A stretch of 64,000 nucleotides of DNA from DATKAS01 sp963733765 (GCA_963733765.1 CAVTEI010000003.1:1922001-1986000); one strand, 5' to 3'. Positions 9,201-17,559 are shown, counted from the first letter of the stretch. A program made the numbers and translations. Notes: generated from the letters alone by a model not told the origin.

Positions 9201-10031
9201 ATGGCCTTCGACCCGCTCGAGCCCTACGGGCCCCTCATCGAGACCCGCGCGCGCATCGTCACTTGGAATGTGTGGGCCAACTCCGGGCCGTGGGAGCAGC
9301 GCTTCGCCCGCATCGAGCAGCTGCTGCGGGGGATGGATCCCGACATCATCGCCATGCAGGAGGTGTGGAAAGCCGACGGCCAGGAGCCTCTCGCCGAGAT
9401 CGCGAACCACCTCGGCTTGCACTACTCACCGTGCACGGAATGGTTCGAGCCTGCCCAGCTCGACAGCGGCACCGCGGTGCTCTCGCGGTGGCCAGTCAGC
9501 GAGACGCATCATCGCCGCCTCCAAGGCTTCGACGGAGGCGACGGGGGGCTCGTGCAGTTCGCGCGCGTCGACGGGCCTCGAGGCCAGATCGAGGTGTTCG
9601 TGGTCATGCTCGACTGGCGTCCCGACCTCAGCCACGTGCGTCAGGCGCAGGTTCGAGAGCTCGCCGCGTATGTTGCCGAGACCACCAACGCCGCGCACCC
9701 GGTGCTCATCTGCGGGGACTTCAACGCGGGCCCCGACAGTGACGAGGTGAGGATGCTCACCGGCCTCGCGCAGCCGGCCTCGCCCGGCCTGGTCTTCTAC
9801 GACTCGTGGGAGGTGGCCGGCGAGGGCGGCAACGGACACACGTGGGCGAAGCGCAACAAGTGGGCGGCGGCGGCCCTGCTGCCCGACCGGCGCATCGACT
9901 ACGTGTTCTCGGCGTGGCCGCGTGCGCGCGGCGCCGGACATCCGGTGCGGTGCGAGGTGCTTGGTGCGCCCGGCCTCGACGGCGTCGACCCGTCCGACCA
10001 CTTCGCGGTGATGGCCGAGATCCGCTACTGA
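9201..10031 (+). CDS. Endonuclease/exonuclease/phosphatase family protein
   Basis: Metal-dependent phosphodiesterase or phosphatase of the EEP (DNase I-like) fold, 276 residues and without a signal peptide. The fold's catalytic signatures are all present: TWNVWAN near residue 20, the metal-binding Glu in MQEVW, HVRQAQVREL, GDFNAGPDSDEV, RIDYVF and the terminal SDHFAV. The substrate cannot be deduced, since nucleic acid, sphingomyelin and phosphoinositide hydrolases share these motifs. ATG 9201 is preferred because the frame upstream runs through the hutI 3' end. The next gene begins one base after the stop, so the two are probably cotranscribed. Confidence 0.85.
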   Translation: MAFDPLEPYGPLIETRARIVTWNVWANSGPWEQRFARIEQLLRGMDPDIIAMQEVWKADGQEPLAEIANHLGLHYSPCTEWFEPAQLDSGTAVLSRWPVSETHHRRLQGFDGGDGGLVQFARVDGPRGQIEVFVVMLDWRPDLSHVRQAQVRELAAYVAETTNAAHPVLICGDFNAGPDSDEVRMLTGLAQPASPGLVFYDSWEVAGEGGNGHTWAKRNKWAAAALLPDRRIDYVFSAWPRARGAGHPVRCEVLGAPGLDGVDPSDHFAVMAEIRY

Positions 10032-10032
10032 C

Positions 10033-10347
10033 GTGGATGACCTTGCGTCAGTCGACCGGTACTGCCGAGAGGCCGTCGAGCTCATGGCCGCCCGACCAGG
10101 GACCATCCAGGAACGCGTGTACTACTCCTGGGTCGACCGGCTGTCGAAGCTCGAGCCCAGTGAGTTTCCGGCGCCGCTACAGGACCAGTTCGACATGCTC
10201 CGGCTTCTGGTCACCCGCGAGTCGGACCAGAAGGGCGGTGCCCTCTACGCGACCATCGTGGCGATGTCCGAGCAGGAGGCCGTTGAAACTGCGGGGCTGA
10301 TGGTCTCACTCGCGCGCGCGGTGCACGCCGAACGCTGCAAGGGCTGA
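10033..10347 (+). CDS. Hypothetical protein
   Basis: A 104-residue soluble, mostly helical protein of no family I recognise (VDRYCREAVELMAARP..., ending VHAERCKG). The start is taken as GTG 10033, immediately after the stop of the EEP gene, which suggests a shared transcript. Codon use looks like its neighbours. Its last 42 bases overlap the convergent small membrane-protein gene at 10306-10551. No function is proposed. Confidence 0.6.
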   Translation: MDDLASVDRYCREAVELMAARPGTIQERVYYSWVDRLSKLEPSEFPAPLQDQFDMLRLLVTRESDQKGGALYATIVAMSEQEAVETAGLMVSLARAVHAERCKG

Positions 10348-10551
10348 TTCCGAACGAGGCTCGCTCTCCAGCGTCTCTCGGCCGGCGAGGTCCTCGCAGT
10401 CGAGTACTTCACACATCAGCTTCCATTGCCGTCGCGACCGTTCCGCCTCGGCCTCGTCGAGCCGTTGCCCGACCAGTCGAGCGATCGCGCCGCCGGCGGT
10501 GCAGACGGCGGCGATGAGGCCCCAGGTCCAGAACAAGGACACCAGGGTCAC
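10306..10551 (-). CDS. Small membrane protein, hypothetical
   Basis: Predicted 81-residue protein. One N-terminal hydrophobic helix (LVSLFWTWGLIAAVCTAGGA, about residues 3-22) is followed by a charged helical tail (RLDEAEAERSRRQWKLMCEV). The GTG at 10551 is chosen because it places the membrane helix right at the N-terminus; an upstream ATG at 10596 would put an Arg-rich stretch in front. It converges on and overlaps the preceding plus-strand gene by 42 bases. The amino-acid composition is protein-like, but I know no homologue, so it remains provisional. Confidence 0.5.
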   Translation of the reverse strand: MTLVSLFWTWGLIAAVCTAGGAIARLVGQRLDEAEAERSRRQWKLMCEVLDCEDLAGRETLESEPRSESALAAFGVHRARE

Positions 10552-10721
10552 GAGATTGCCTCTGTCGCGAGCCCGACCCACCGGTCGACACACCACACCA
10601 CTTCGTAGCGTCGCACGTTCGTTGGCCTCGGACGCGGATGGTTGACGTTGACGTACCCGGGGGAGAGGAGTCGAAGACCGGCAGGCCGCAGGCTGGAGTG
10701 GGTCGGCGATGAGGAGGGGAC

Positions 10722-11576
10722 GTGGTCGAGCGGATGGTTGAAGCGAACGGGGTGGCGCTCTGCACGGAGCCGTTCGGCGATCCTGCCGACCCTGCGCTCC
10801 TCCTCATCATGGGTGTCGGCGGGTCGATGCTCTGGTGGGACGCTGGCTTTTGCCGCCTGCTCGCCGACGAAGGGCGGTTCGTCATCCGCTACGACCACCG
10901 CGACACCGGCCGATCGGTCACGTACAAGCCTGGCTATCCCACCTACAGCGGTTTCGACTTGGTCGCTGACGCCGTCGGAGTACTCGATGCCTATGGTCTG
11001 CCGGCGGCTCACATCGTGGGCGTCTCGGCTGGCGGGGCCTTCGCGCAGCTTCTCGCGCTGAACTTCGCCGACCGGGTCCTCTCGCTCGTCTTGATCAGTA
11101 CCTCTCCTGCGACGCCGGGTGACCGCGGGCTTCCACCGCCGACCGAGGAGTTCGGACGCTTCGTGACGACAGCGGAGGTGGACTGGGCGGACACCGAGTC
11201 GGTGATCGAGTACCTGGTCGGCTACTCCCGCGTGCTGAACGGAGGCCAGCGCCCCTTCGATGAGGCGGCATCTCGTGCGCTCGTCCGTCGCGATGTCGAG
11301 CGCGCCCGCAACGTCGCGGCCCTCCAGAATCACGACGTGATCTCAGGCGACGATCGATCACCTGAGCCGCTGTCGTCGATCCACGTTCCCACCCTCGTGA
11401 TCCACGGCACCGCGGATCCCATGTTCCCGTTCGAGCACGGGAAGGCGCTGGCGAAGGAGGTTCCGAACGCAACGCTGCTGCCGATCCCGGGCGCCGGGCA
11501 CGGAGTGGATCGCGCCGACTGGGACACCATCATCCCGGCGATCCTCGAGCACACCCGCGCTGCCCGATCGACGTAG
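10722..11576 (+). CDS. Alpha/beta hydrolase
   Basis: Cytoplasmic serine hydrolase of the alpha/beta fold, 284 residues. It has the oxyanion-hole region LLIMGVGGSMLWWD, RYDHRDTGRSV, the nucleophile elbow GVSAGGAFAQ (Ser near residue 106), the acid in HGTADPMFPFEHG and the catalytic His in PGAGHGVD. The HRDTGRSV segment is typical of the group containing RdmC-like aromatic-polyketide methylesterases and many uncharacterised actinobacterial hydrolases, so the substrate is open. GTG 10722 follows a GAGGAGGGG ribosome-binding site. It stands alone, with about 310 gene-free bases downstream. Confidence 0.85.
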   Translation: MVERMVEANGVALCTEPFGDPADPALLLIMGVGGSMLWWDAGFCRLLADEGRFVIRYDHRDTGRSVTYKPGYPTYSGFDLVADAVGVLDAYGLPAAHIVGVSAGGAFAQLLALNFADRVLSLVLISTSPATPGDRGLPPPTEEFGRFVTTAEVDWADTESVIEYLVGYSRVLNGGQRPFDEAASRALVRRDVERARNVAALQNHDVISGDDRSPEPLSSIHVPTLVIHGTADPMFPFEHGKALAKEVPNATLLPIPGAGHGVDRADWDTIIPAILEHTRAARST

Positions 11577-11889
11577 CCACCCTTCGCCGAACGCGTCGCA
11601 GATCAGAGCGAGGCGAAGGCGATCGAGGCCTTTCCGGCATCCAGGCGATGACCCCGGGAGGGGCTAGGAGACTCGTCTCGGCCACGAGTCAGGTGTGTCC
11701 CCGGGGCCATCGCCGCGATGTCACCGTGAGCTTCGCTTGCCCCGAACGGCTGGCACGCAAACCAACGTCGACGCGCACAAGCCCCGACCTCGGGAAGCGG
11801 GGGTCGCTGAACCGGAGTCGGGGCCTGTGGCCGCCTACCGAGAGATCGCGTGAGGACCTTCGTCCGTTACACGCGGACCGACACTGTAT
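11577..11889. other. Intergenic region without a supportable gene
   Basis: About 313 bases between the alpha/beta hydrolase and the csbD stop. I see no protein with credible composition; an open plus-strand frame from 11648 is Arg/Ser-rich and spurious. It contains the first of two related palindromes (11776-11829), which could serve as a terminator for the convergent genes. Confidence 0.6.
11776..11829. repeat. Palindrome copy 1 beside csbD
   Basis: The left arm CACAAGCCCCGAC (11776-11788) pairs with the right arm GTCGGGGCCTGTG (11817-11829), with one non-complementary position, around a 28-base loop. A second copy with nearly the same arms lies at 12321-12363 on the other side of csbD. The shared text (CGCACAAGCCC then GACCTCGG) shows that the two copies are related. 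They may be terminators or a small dispersed palindromic element. Confidence 0.6.
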
Positions 11890-12084
11890 TCAGAGCGCGC
11901 TCAGCCGCTCACGCACCTCTTCTTCGGCCTCGCCCGTGCGGGTCTTGATCCGGCCGACCATCTCGTCATACTTGCCCTCGGCGACGTCGCAATCGTCATC
12001 GGTCAGTTCACCCCAGGTCTGCTTGACCTTGCCCTTGAACTGATCCCAGCGCCCGTCCCACTTCTTCTGCCAACTGTTATCCAT
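11890..12084 (-). CDS. CsbD family stress-response protein
   Basis: A 64-residue hydrophilic protein with the CsbD-family core: DQFKGKVKQTWGELTDDD followed by AEGKYDEMVGRIKTRTGEAEEEV. CsbD-like proteins are abundant, small, stress-induced proteins (sigma-B controlled in Bacillus) of unknown mechanism. The start at ATG 12084 is fixed by GAAGGAGGA just upstream on the minus strand. The gene is flanked on both sides by related palindromes (11776-11829 and 12321-12363). Confidence 0.88.
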   Translation of the reverse strand: MDNSWQKKWDGRWDQFKGKVKQTWGELTDDDCDVAEGKYDEMVGRIKTRTGEAEEEVRERLSAL

Positions 12085-12320
12085 GCTTCCTCCTTCGGTT
12101 GCGGCCGGCGACGCTGGGCCGCGGTCGTCGTGGACCACCGACTGCCCCGAACATGCGATGGCCAAACCATCAACTCGATGTACCTCGGCCCCACCGTCGT
12201 GGCAGGAGGCCCGTTCATGCTGAGGGTCGACGACGGCATGATGCTTTGCAAGCCTCGGCACCGGTCCGTCAAAGAGGCCGACACCGGGCTGGCGCCAACC
12301 GCGTGACCGCGCGTCGCGCG

Positions 12321-12363
12321 CACAAGCCCGACCTCGGCGGCGGATCCGAAGTCGGGGCTTGTG
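12321..12363. repeat. Palindrome copy 2 beside csbD
   Basis: The left arm CACAAGCCCGAC (12321-12332) pairs with GTCGGGGCTTGTG (12351-12363), with one bulged base and an 18-base loop. It lies 40 bases beyond the stop of the PhyH gene at 12403 and within the 318-base gap 12085-12402, in which I find no convincing gene. It could terminate the minus-strand PhyH transcript before csbD. Confidence 0.6.
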
Positions 12364-12402
12364 ACTCACCCCCCGAGCGTCGCCCCGAGCACTGAGACCC
12401 TC

Positions 12403-13221
12403 CTACCCGTCGTAGAAGTACGGGTGGTGCAGGCCGACGAGGTCGCGTTGGCGTTGGGTTTCTGCGCGCTCGATGGCTTCGGGCGAGAGCTGGTTGACCT
12501 GGTCGGTGGTACGGATGCGCTGCGCGATGTCGCGGCGGGCGTAATGGGCCTGCAGGAAGAAACGGCCGTCGCCACCATTGGCGGGAGTGCCGCGGTGCCA
12601 CACGTCGGACACGAAGAGCGCCACATCGCCCGCATCCGCGGTGAGCAACACGGGCGGACGCCCGTCGTAGGTGAGGTCCGGATCGGTGAGCCGGTCGAAG
12701 GGAGCGAGGCGACCGGACCGGTGGCTGCCGGGCACCACCGCAGTGGGCCCGCACGAAACCGGACAGTCCTGCAACATGATGTGCGCGCCTATCGCGAACA
12801 CCGGGTAGGGGATGCGATCGTCCCACTCGATCCCCTCGGAGCGGGGCACGTGCGGCCCGGCGTCGCAGTGCCACGGACCGCCGCCGAAGTCGGGGAAGTT
12901 GCGCCACGCCGTGTTCGCGATGACGTGGCAGTCGTCACCGAGGAGTGGCTCGATCACCGCGAGGATGCGCTCGTGACCGATCGTCGCCTGGCTGAGCGCG
13001 CCCCGGTTGACCATCTCGTAGCGGAACTCGTCGCGGTCGGTGCGGTTGCGCTCCGGGGGGTACGTGTCGAACGTCGTGTCGATCTCGGCACGAAGCGCCG
13101 CGACCTCGTCGTCGGTCAGCACGTCGCGGATCACGGCATACCCATCGCGCTCGAGCTGCACGCTCTCGCCGGGCACCTCGGCTGTGAGGACCGTCAGGTT
13201 CTTCCCAACGCGCTTGATCAC
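12403..13221 (-). CDS. Phytanoyl-CoA dioxygenase (PhyH) family protein
   Basis: Non-haem Fe(II)/2-oxoglutarate-dependent oxygenase, 272 residues. The family's double-stranded beta-helix landmarks are visible: ERDGYAVIRDVLTDDEV at about residue 24, the HxD metal pair in GPWHCDAGPH near 118, PGSHRSGR and the distal metal His in FVSDVWHRGTP near 208, with a conserved Arg region after it. The substrate is unknown. ATG 13221 overlaps the stop of the upstream aldo/keto reductase (ATGA at 13218), so PhyH is the last gene of a coupled minus-strand operon running down from about 16136. Confidence 0.88.
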   Translation of the reverse strand: MIKRVGKNLTVLTAEVPGESVQLERDGYAVIRDVLTDDEVAALRAEIDTTFDTYPPERNRTDRDEFRYEMVNRGALSQATIGHERILAVIEPLLGDDCHVIANTAWRNFPDFGGGPWHCDAGPHVPRSEGIEWDDRIPYPVFAIGAHIMLQDCPVSCGPTAVVPGSHRSGRLAPFDRLTDPDLTYDGRPPVLLTADAGDVALFVSDVWHRGTPANGGDGRFFLQAHYARRDIAQRIRTTDQVNQLSPEAIERAETQRQRDLVGLHHPYFYDG

Positions 13222-14234
13222 TGGCCGCCCTCCCGCCGCGGAGCTTCGCCGCCCACGAACCGCATGTCGGCGTAACGAGCGCCGGCCGCCGCGCCCGGCG
13301 GCATGATCGCATCGATCGCGGCGAGATCGTCCGCCGTGAGCGTGACATCAACCGCGCCGGCGTTCTCTTCGAGATACTCACGCCGCTTGGTGCCGGGGAT
13401 CGGCGCGACGTCGTCGCCCTGCGCCATCACCCACGCGAGCGCGAGCTGGCCGGCCGTCGCGCCCCGGGCGTTCGCAAGCTCTCGCACCTTCTCCACGAGC
13501 TCGAGGTTCTTGTCGAAATTCTCGCCCTGGAACTTGGGAAGGGCACGGCGGAAGTCATCGTCGTCGAAGTCGTCGGGCGACTTGATCTGGCCGGTGAGAA
13601 AGCCTCGGCCGAGCGGGCTGTACGGCACGATGCCGATGCCCAGCTCACGCGCGATCGGAAGCACACCCGACTCGATGTCGCGGGCCCAGAGCGACCACTC
13701 GTTCTGCAACGCGCTGATGGGGAACGTCGCGTGTGCCCTCCGCAGCGTGTCGGGGCCGGGCTCGGACAGGCCGAGGTAGCGGACCTTTCCGGCTTCGACG
13801 AGCTCACCCATTGCTCCGACGGTGTCTTCGATGGGCACGTTCCGGTCGACGCGGTGTTGGTAGTAGAGGTCGATCTGATCGACACCCAGGCGCCGAAGCG
13901 ACGCATCACATGCGCTACGGACATAGTCCGGCTGCCCGTTGATGCCGCGGGAGGACGGGTCGGCAGGATTCCCCACGATGCCGAACTTGGTCGCAAGGAT
14001 CACTTCGTCGCGCCGATCCTTGATCGCGGCCCCCACCAGCTCCTCGTTGGTGTTCTGTCCGTACACGTCGGCGGTGTCCAGGAACGTCACGCCGAGGTCG
14101 AGCGCGCGATGGATCGTCGCGATCGACTCGTCGCGGTCGCCCTCGCCGTAGGACTGGCTCATTCCCATGCAGCCAAGCCCGAGCGCCGAAACCTCGAGTC
14201 CCTGGCTGCCGAGTCGGCGAGTCGGGATCGTCAT
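13218..14234 (-). CDS. Aldo/keto reductase
   Basis: NADPH-dependent carbonyl reductase, 338 residues, of the AKR13/YajO-like group. Seen: LGLGCMGMSQSYG, the catalytic Asp/Tyr segment FLDTADVYGQNTNEELVG, the Lys in ATKFGIVG, the His in DLYYQHRVD, IGIVPYSPLGRGFLTG and the cofactor-binding PIPGTKRREYLEEN. ATG 14234 overlaps the stop of the upstream SDR part (ATGA at 14231). The downstream stop overlaps the PhyH start. Its substrate is not predictable, but the run with PhyH, RidA-SDR and a nucleoside phosphorylase suggests a catabolic or detoxification operon. Confidence 0.9.
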   Translation of the reverse strand: MTIPTRRLGSQGLEVSALGLGCMGMSQSYGEGDRDESIATIHRALDLGVTFLDTADVYGQNTNEELVGAAIKDRRDEVILATKFGIVGNPADPSSRGINGQPDYVRSACDASLRRLGVDQIDLYYQHRVDRNVPIEDTVGAMGELVEAGKVRYLGLSEPGPDTLRRAHATFPISALQNEWSLWARDIESGVLPIARELGIGIVPYSPLGRGFLTGQIKSPDDFDDDDFRRALPKFQGENFDKNLELVEKVRELANARGATAGQLALAWVMAQGDDVAPIPGTKRREYLEENAGAVDVTLTADDLAAIDAIMPPGAAAGARYADMRFVGGEAPRREGGQ

Positions 14235-15397
14235 GGCGTGCCGCCGTCGATGCGCAGGATCGCGCCGGTCGTGAAGCTCGAGGCGGCGCTCGCGAAGTAC
14301 AGCGCGGCGCCCACGACCTCGTCGGGCTGACCGCCCCTCCGCATCGCCATCGTCACCTCGGCTCGCTTCTGGAACATCTCGAGATCCCAGGCCTTGGAGA
14401 TGTCGGTGAGGAAAGGCCCGGCCTGGATGCAGTTCACCCGCACGGTCGGGCCGAAGGCGTGTGCGAACGCGACGGTCATCGCGTTGAGGCCCGCCTTTGC
14501 GGCGGCGTAGGGGATGACGTCGGGGGAGGGCCGGATCGACGCGACGCTCGACACGTTGATGATCGAGCCTCCGTCCCCCTCGGCCATCCGGGTGCCGACG
14601 ACCGCGCTCAGCCGGAACGGACCCTTGAGGTTCACATCGAGCACCTTGTCGTAGAGCGACTCGGTGACGTTCGCGACGGCGTCGTAGAGCGGCGACATGC
14701 CTGCGTTGTTGACGAGCACGTCGACCTTGCCGAACCGCTCGTAGGCGGCGTCGGCCAGCGCGTCGACCTGCCCCCATTCTCCGACGTGGCACGCGAAGGG
14801 CAGCGCCTTCCGACCCGTCGTGCGCTCGACTTCCTCCGCGAGCTCCTCACAGGACGCGAGCTTGCGGCTCGCGATGACCACGTCGGCGCCGCACGCGGCG
14901 AACGCCAGCACCATCGAACGGCCGAGGCCGCGGCTTCCGCCCGTCACCACGGCCACCTTGTCGGTGAGATCGAATTGCTCGAGAGGGTTGCTCATGGCGA
15001 TGGTGTAGCGCGTCGACTGGGCGGCGACGACCGCGACTTCGACCAACCACTGGGGCCGGGCGAGCGCGGGGACATAGACGAGCGTCGACGCCGGTCGGTG
15101 GTCCTTCATCACGGCGTCGCGAGCTTCCATCACCAGGGCCACGTTCGCGCCCGCCACGACATACGTCGTCATGGACACGATGTCGTCGATGACGAACCCC
15201 GACTCGGCGAGGATCACCCCGATGTTGCTCCAGACGAGCTTGGACTGTTCGCCGAGGCCCTCGGGGACCGATCCGTCGGGAGCCACGGGGACGACCCCCG
15301 CGGTGTGCAACATCGCCTTTACGCCACTCGACACCACGCCGTGCGAGTACGCCGCGGCCGGAGGCGCGATCGACGCGGGGTTCACGGCGCGGTTCAC
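14231..15397 (-). CDS. RidA-like domain fused to short-chain dehydrogenase/reductase
   Basis: One open frame of 388 residues. Residues about 1-133 are a RidA/YjgF-like domain (AAYSHGVVSSGVKAMLHTAG, DDIVSMTTYVVAG, RPASTLVYVPALARPQWLVE); such domains remove reactive enamine/imine intermediates. Residues about 135-388 are a complete Rossmann SDR with TGGSRGLGRS, VNNAGMSPLYD, NVSSVAS, the catalytic YAAAKAG and the C-terminal ILRIDGGTP. An internal ATG at 14995 (MSNPLEQFDLTDK) looks like a normal SDR start, so the fusion may be genuine or may result from a lost stop between two coupled genes. The GTG at 15397 is a tentative start. It sits between the nucleoside phosphorylase and the aldo/keto reductase. 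Confidence 0.75.
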   Translation of the reverse strand: MNRAVNPASIAPPAAAYSHGVVSSGVKAMLHTAGVVPVAPDGSVPEGLGEQSKLVWSNIGVILAESGFVIDDIVSMTTYVVAGANVALVMEARDAVMKDHRPASTLVYVPALARPQWLVEVAVVAAQSTRYTIAMSNPLEQFDLTDKVAVVTGGSRGLGRSMVLAFAACGADVVIASRKLASCEELAEEVERTTGRKALPFACHVGEWGQVDALADAAYERFGKVDVLVNNAGMSPLYDAVANVTESLYDKVLDVNLKGPFRLSAVVGTRMAEGDGGSIINVSSVASIRPSPDVIPYAAAKAGLNAMTVAFAHAFGPTVRVNCIQAGPFLTDISKAWDLEMFQKRAEVTMAMRRGGQPDEVVGAALYFASAASSFTTGAILRIDGGTP

Positions 15398-15419
15398 GCG
15401 CGCGGGTTCACGCTGGGGT

Positions 15420-16136
15420 TCATGGAGATACCGCCACGCGTGCGGCGACTGCGGTCATACGATCGACACCCTTCTTCAACTCCTCGTCACTGATCCGCTC
15501 GAACTTTCCGGTGTAGAGGTAGTCGCTGATGGCGAGCACCGCGAGGGACGAGACCTTCCGCAGCGCGGCGATCGTGTACAGCACCGACGCCTCCATCTCG
15601 ACCGCGTAATGGCCGCGCTCGGCCCAGCGCGCGTGCTTGCTCGTGTCGCGGTCGTAGAACACGTCGCTCGACACGATCGGGCCGACGTGGAACCGCAGGC
15701 CTTCCTCTCGGACCGCGGCGAGCGCCTTCTCGACGAGCTGCCAGTCGGCCGTGGGCGCGTGAGGATCGCCGCCCACGTAGTTGAGGGCCGTCCGATCTTG
15801 GGGCGTCGAGGACACTGCGATGACCACGTCGCCCATCTGCATCGTCGGCTGGAGCGCGCCGGCGGTGCCGACGCGGATCAGGCGCTGCGCGCCGAGCATG
15901 ATCAGCTCCTCGTAGACGATCGCGGCGCTCGGGCACCCCATTCCGCTGGCCTGCACCGAGATGGGCTTGCCCTCGAACGTCCCCGTGAAGCCGAGCATGC
16001 CTCGCTCCTCGTTCACACAGCGGGGCGAGTCGAAGAAGGTCTTCGCGATGTACTCCGCCCGGCGCGGGTCACCCGGGCACAGCACCGCGGGCGCGAAGTC
16101 GCCGGGCTTCGCGCGGATGTGGATCGGGGTCGGCAT
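15420..16136 (-). CDS. DeoD-type purine-nucleoside phosphorylase
   Basis: Phosphorolysis of (deoxy)purine nucleosides to free base and (deoxy)ribose-1-phosphate in nucleoside salvage. The 238-residue protein has the family order: PTPIHIRAKPGDFAP with the phosphate-loop Arg in GDPRRAEYIA, QASGMGCPSAAIVYEEL, RVGTAGALQPTMQMGDVV, SSDVFYD, the nucleoside-binding VEMEASVLYTIAA and ISDYLYTG. ATG 16136 fits the usual 235-240 residues; an upstream extension is Pro/Gly-rich and unlikely. It is the first gene of the minus-strand operon with RidA-SDR, AKR and PhyH. Uridine phosphorylase is the main alternative. Confidence 0.88.
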   Translation of the reverse strand: MPTPIHIRAKPGDFAPAVLCPGDPRRAEYIAKTFFDSPRCVNEERGMLGFTGTFEGKPISVQASGMGCPSAAIVYEELIMLGAQRLIRVGTAGALQPTMQMGDVVIAVSSTPQDRTALNYVGGDPHAPTADWQLVEKALAAVREEGLRFHVGPIVSSDVFYDRDTSKHARWAERGHYAVEMEASVLYTIAALRKVSSLAVLAISDYLYTGKFERISDEELKKGVDRMTAVAARVAVSP

Positions 16137-16217
16137 GGTGGGCGACGGTACCCCCGCTGCTCCCGGTGGGCGCGACGGTGATTGTCCGGGGCCACCGCTA
16201 CGGGGCAACCTAGGGAG

Positions 16218-16758
16218 ATGTCGGTCTCCGAGAGCGCTGAATGGCCGGAGACCGGGACGCCGATCCGGGTGCTCGTACGCGAAGATCCGAAGGAGTACCC
16301 CTCACGGATCCATGAGGGTGGCGGACCGGTGCTCCTCGTTGCCGCGCCGCGCAAGCTCGCCGTGTCGCAGCCTTCACCCGGCGACCAGATCATGCTCTCG
16401 TGGGGCGCGAAGTATGGCGCCCGGACCCTTCGCACCCGCCTCGTCGGGATAGAGGTCCGGCCCACTCCGGGCTGGCGGCTGCAGGCGATCGAGACGCCGG
16501 TCGAGGTGCAGCGGCGCCGTCACGCCCGCATCCCCGTCGACCGGGGGGTCGTGATCCACGTGGGCGATCGTTCCGTGCCCGCCCGGCATGGTCGACCGCA
16601 GCCTTCACGGTGCCCGCTGCTTCGTCCCCGTGTCCACGCGACTCGAAGTGGGCGATGTCGTCGACATCGAGATCGAGCCCGACGACATGGTGCGTGGCGC
16701 GACGGTCTTGCGGGCCGATGCCGTCGAGGGTCAGCTGCAGATCGCCTTCAACTGGTAG
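16218..16758 (+). CDS. PilZ domain protein, interrupted by a single-base frameshift
   Basis: A likely cyclic-di-GMP receptor of about 179 residues. Residues 1-95 form a YcgR-N-like beta domain (VLVREDPKEYPSRIHEG, PGDQIMLSWGAKYG). The PilZ domain opens with the c-di-GMP-binding RxxxR motif in RRRHARIPVDRGV, and its second motif (D/N)xSxxG appears in the other frame as MVDRSLHGARCFVPVS. The switch is at about 16580-16586 (gcccggc): removing one C gives VPAGMVDRSLHGARC without a break. The last frame ends at TAG 16756-16758 with LQIAFNW. The split is most likely a sequence error. No flagellar or cellulose genes lie nearby. Confidence 0.75.
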
Positions 16759-16767
16759 CGCCCACTG

Positions 16768-17559
16768 TCAGGCCGGTGGCAGGTCGAGGCCGCCCGCCGC
16801 GATCTCCTGCTCACCCTCGGGAGTGAAGAGAAACTCGATGAACGCGTCGGCCGCACCCGGGTTCGTCGACGCGTTGAGCTTCGCGACGATGCCAGGCACG
16901 GTCGCCCGCAAGTCGACGTCGAGCGCGAGCGACGAGACCGCAGCCGTTGCGTCGGTGCGGTAGGCGAGCCCCGCGCTCGCCCGACCGGTTGCGATGGCCT
17001 CGACGACCGTTTCGCCGTCGGTCGCGAGCACCTCTGGGCTCACGGTGAGACCCGCCCGCATCAACGCGCTGTCGGCAGCCTTCCCGCAGGAGGAGTCGAG
17101 GCTGCACAGTGCAACCGCGCGATTGGGGTCCGCCAAGTCGGCGAGTCCGGCGACACTCTCGGGATTGCCGGGAGGAACGACCAGTACGAGGGGGTCGCTT
17201 CCGAAGACGAGGGGCTCGGTCGCGAGGTGGCCGTTCATCGCGAGAAGGTCGACCGCGTCGCGTCCGATGCTGATGAACACGTCGCCCATCAACCCGCCGG
17301 CAACCTGATTGACCAGCCCGTTGGCGCCGCCGGCGGTCACCACCACCTCGACGCCGGGGTTGAGCTGCGTGAACGCGCTCGCAAGGCGCTCGACGGCAGG
17401 GGCGATCGGTGCGGCCGCGAGCACGACCAAGCGGCCGGTCGGAGGACCGGGAACGGTCGTCGGCGTCGTGGTGGCTACGACGACGGGCGCGACCTCGGTC
17501 GCACATCCGGCGAGCACCGCCGCGGCGGCGAACGCAGCGCACGAGAGCGGCCGTCTCAC
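16768..17559 (-). CDS. ModA-like substrate-binding lipoprotein
   Basis: Extracytoplasmic solute-binding lipoprotein of the ModA/molybdate-tungstate-like group, 263 residues. A signal peptide ends in the lipobox VLAGC (Cys near residue 18), then a Thr/Pro-rich linker, then the binding domain: RLVVLAAAPIAPAVERLA, VEVVVTAGGANGLVNQV, GDVFISIGRDAVDLL, VLVVPPGNPES and AGLAYRTDATA. The typical ModA oxyanion-binding Ser near the domain start is not obvious, so molybdate is uncertain. No permease or ATPase gene follows. GTG 17559 overlaps the stop of the WYL gene (GTGA), giving a transcriptionally and translationally coupled regulator-lipoprotein pair. Confidence 0.75.
   Translation of the reverse strand: MRRPLSCAAFAAAAVLAGCATEVAPVVVATTTPTTVPGPPTGRLVVLAAAPIAPAVERLASAFTQLNPGVEVVVTAGGANGLVNQVAGGLMGDVFISIGRDAVDLLAMNGHLATEPLVFGSDPLVLVVPPGNPESVAGLADLADPNRAVALCSLDSSCGKAADSALMRAGLTVSPEVLATDGETVVEAIATGRASAGLAYRTDATAAVSSLALDVDLRATVPGIVAKLNASTNPGAADAFIEFLFTPEGEQEIAAGGLDLPPA

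Noticed and set aside
11648..12043. A 131-codon plus-strand frame over the csbD 3' end
   Set aside because: Ser/Arg/Pro-rich, overlaps the csbD gene in antisense and includes the palindrome; not protein-like.
12130..12306. A 58-codon plus-strand frame (GTG 12130, or ATG 12178 giving MYLGPTVVAGGPF...)
   Set aside because: Composition is passable, but there is no ribosome-binding site, no known family, and it lies over the csbD promoter region; kept only as a note.
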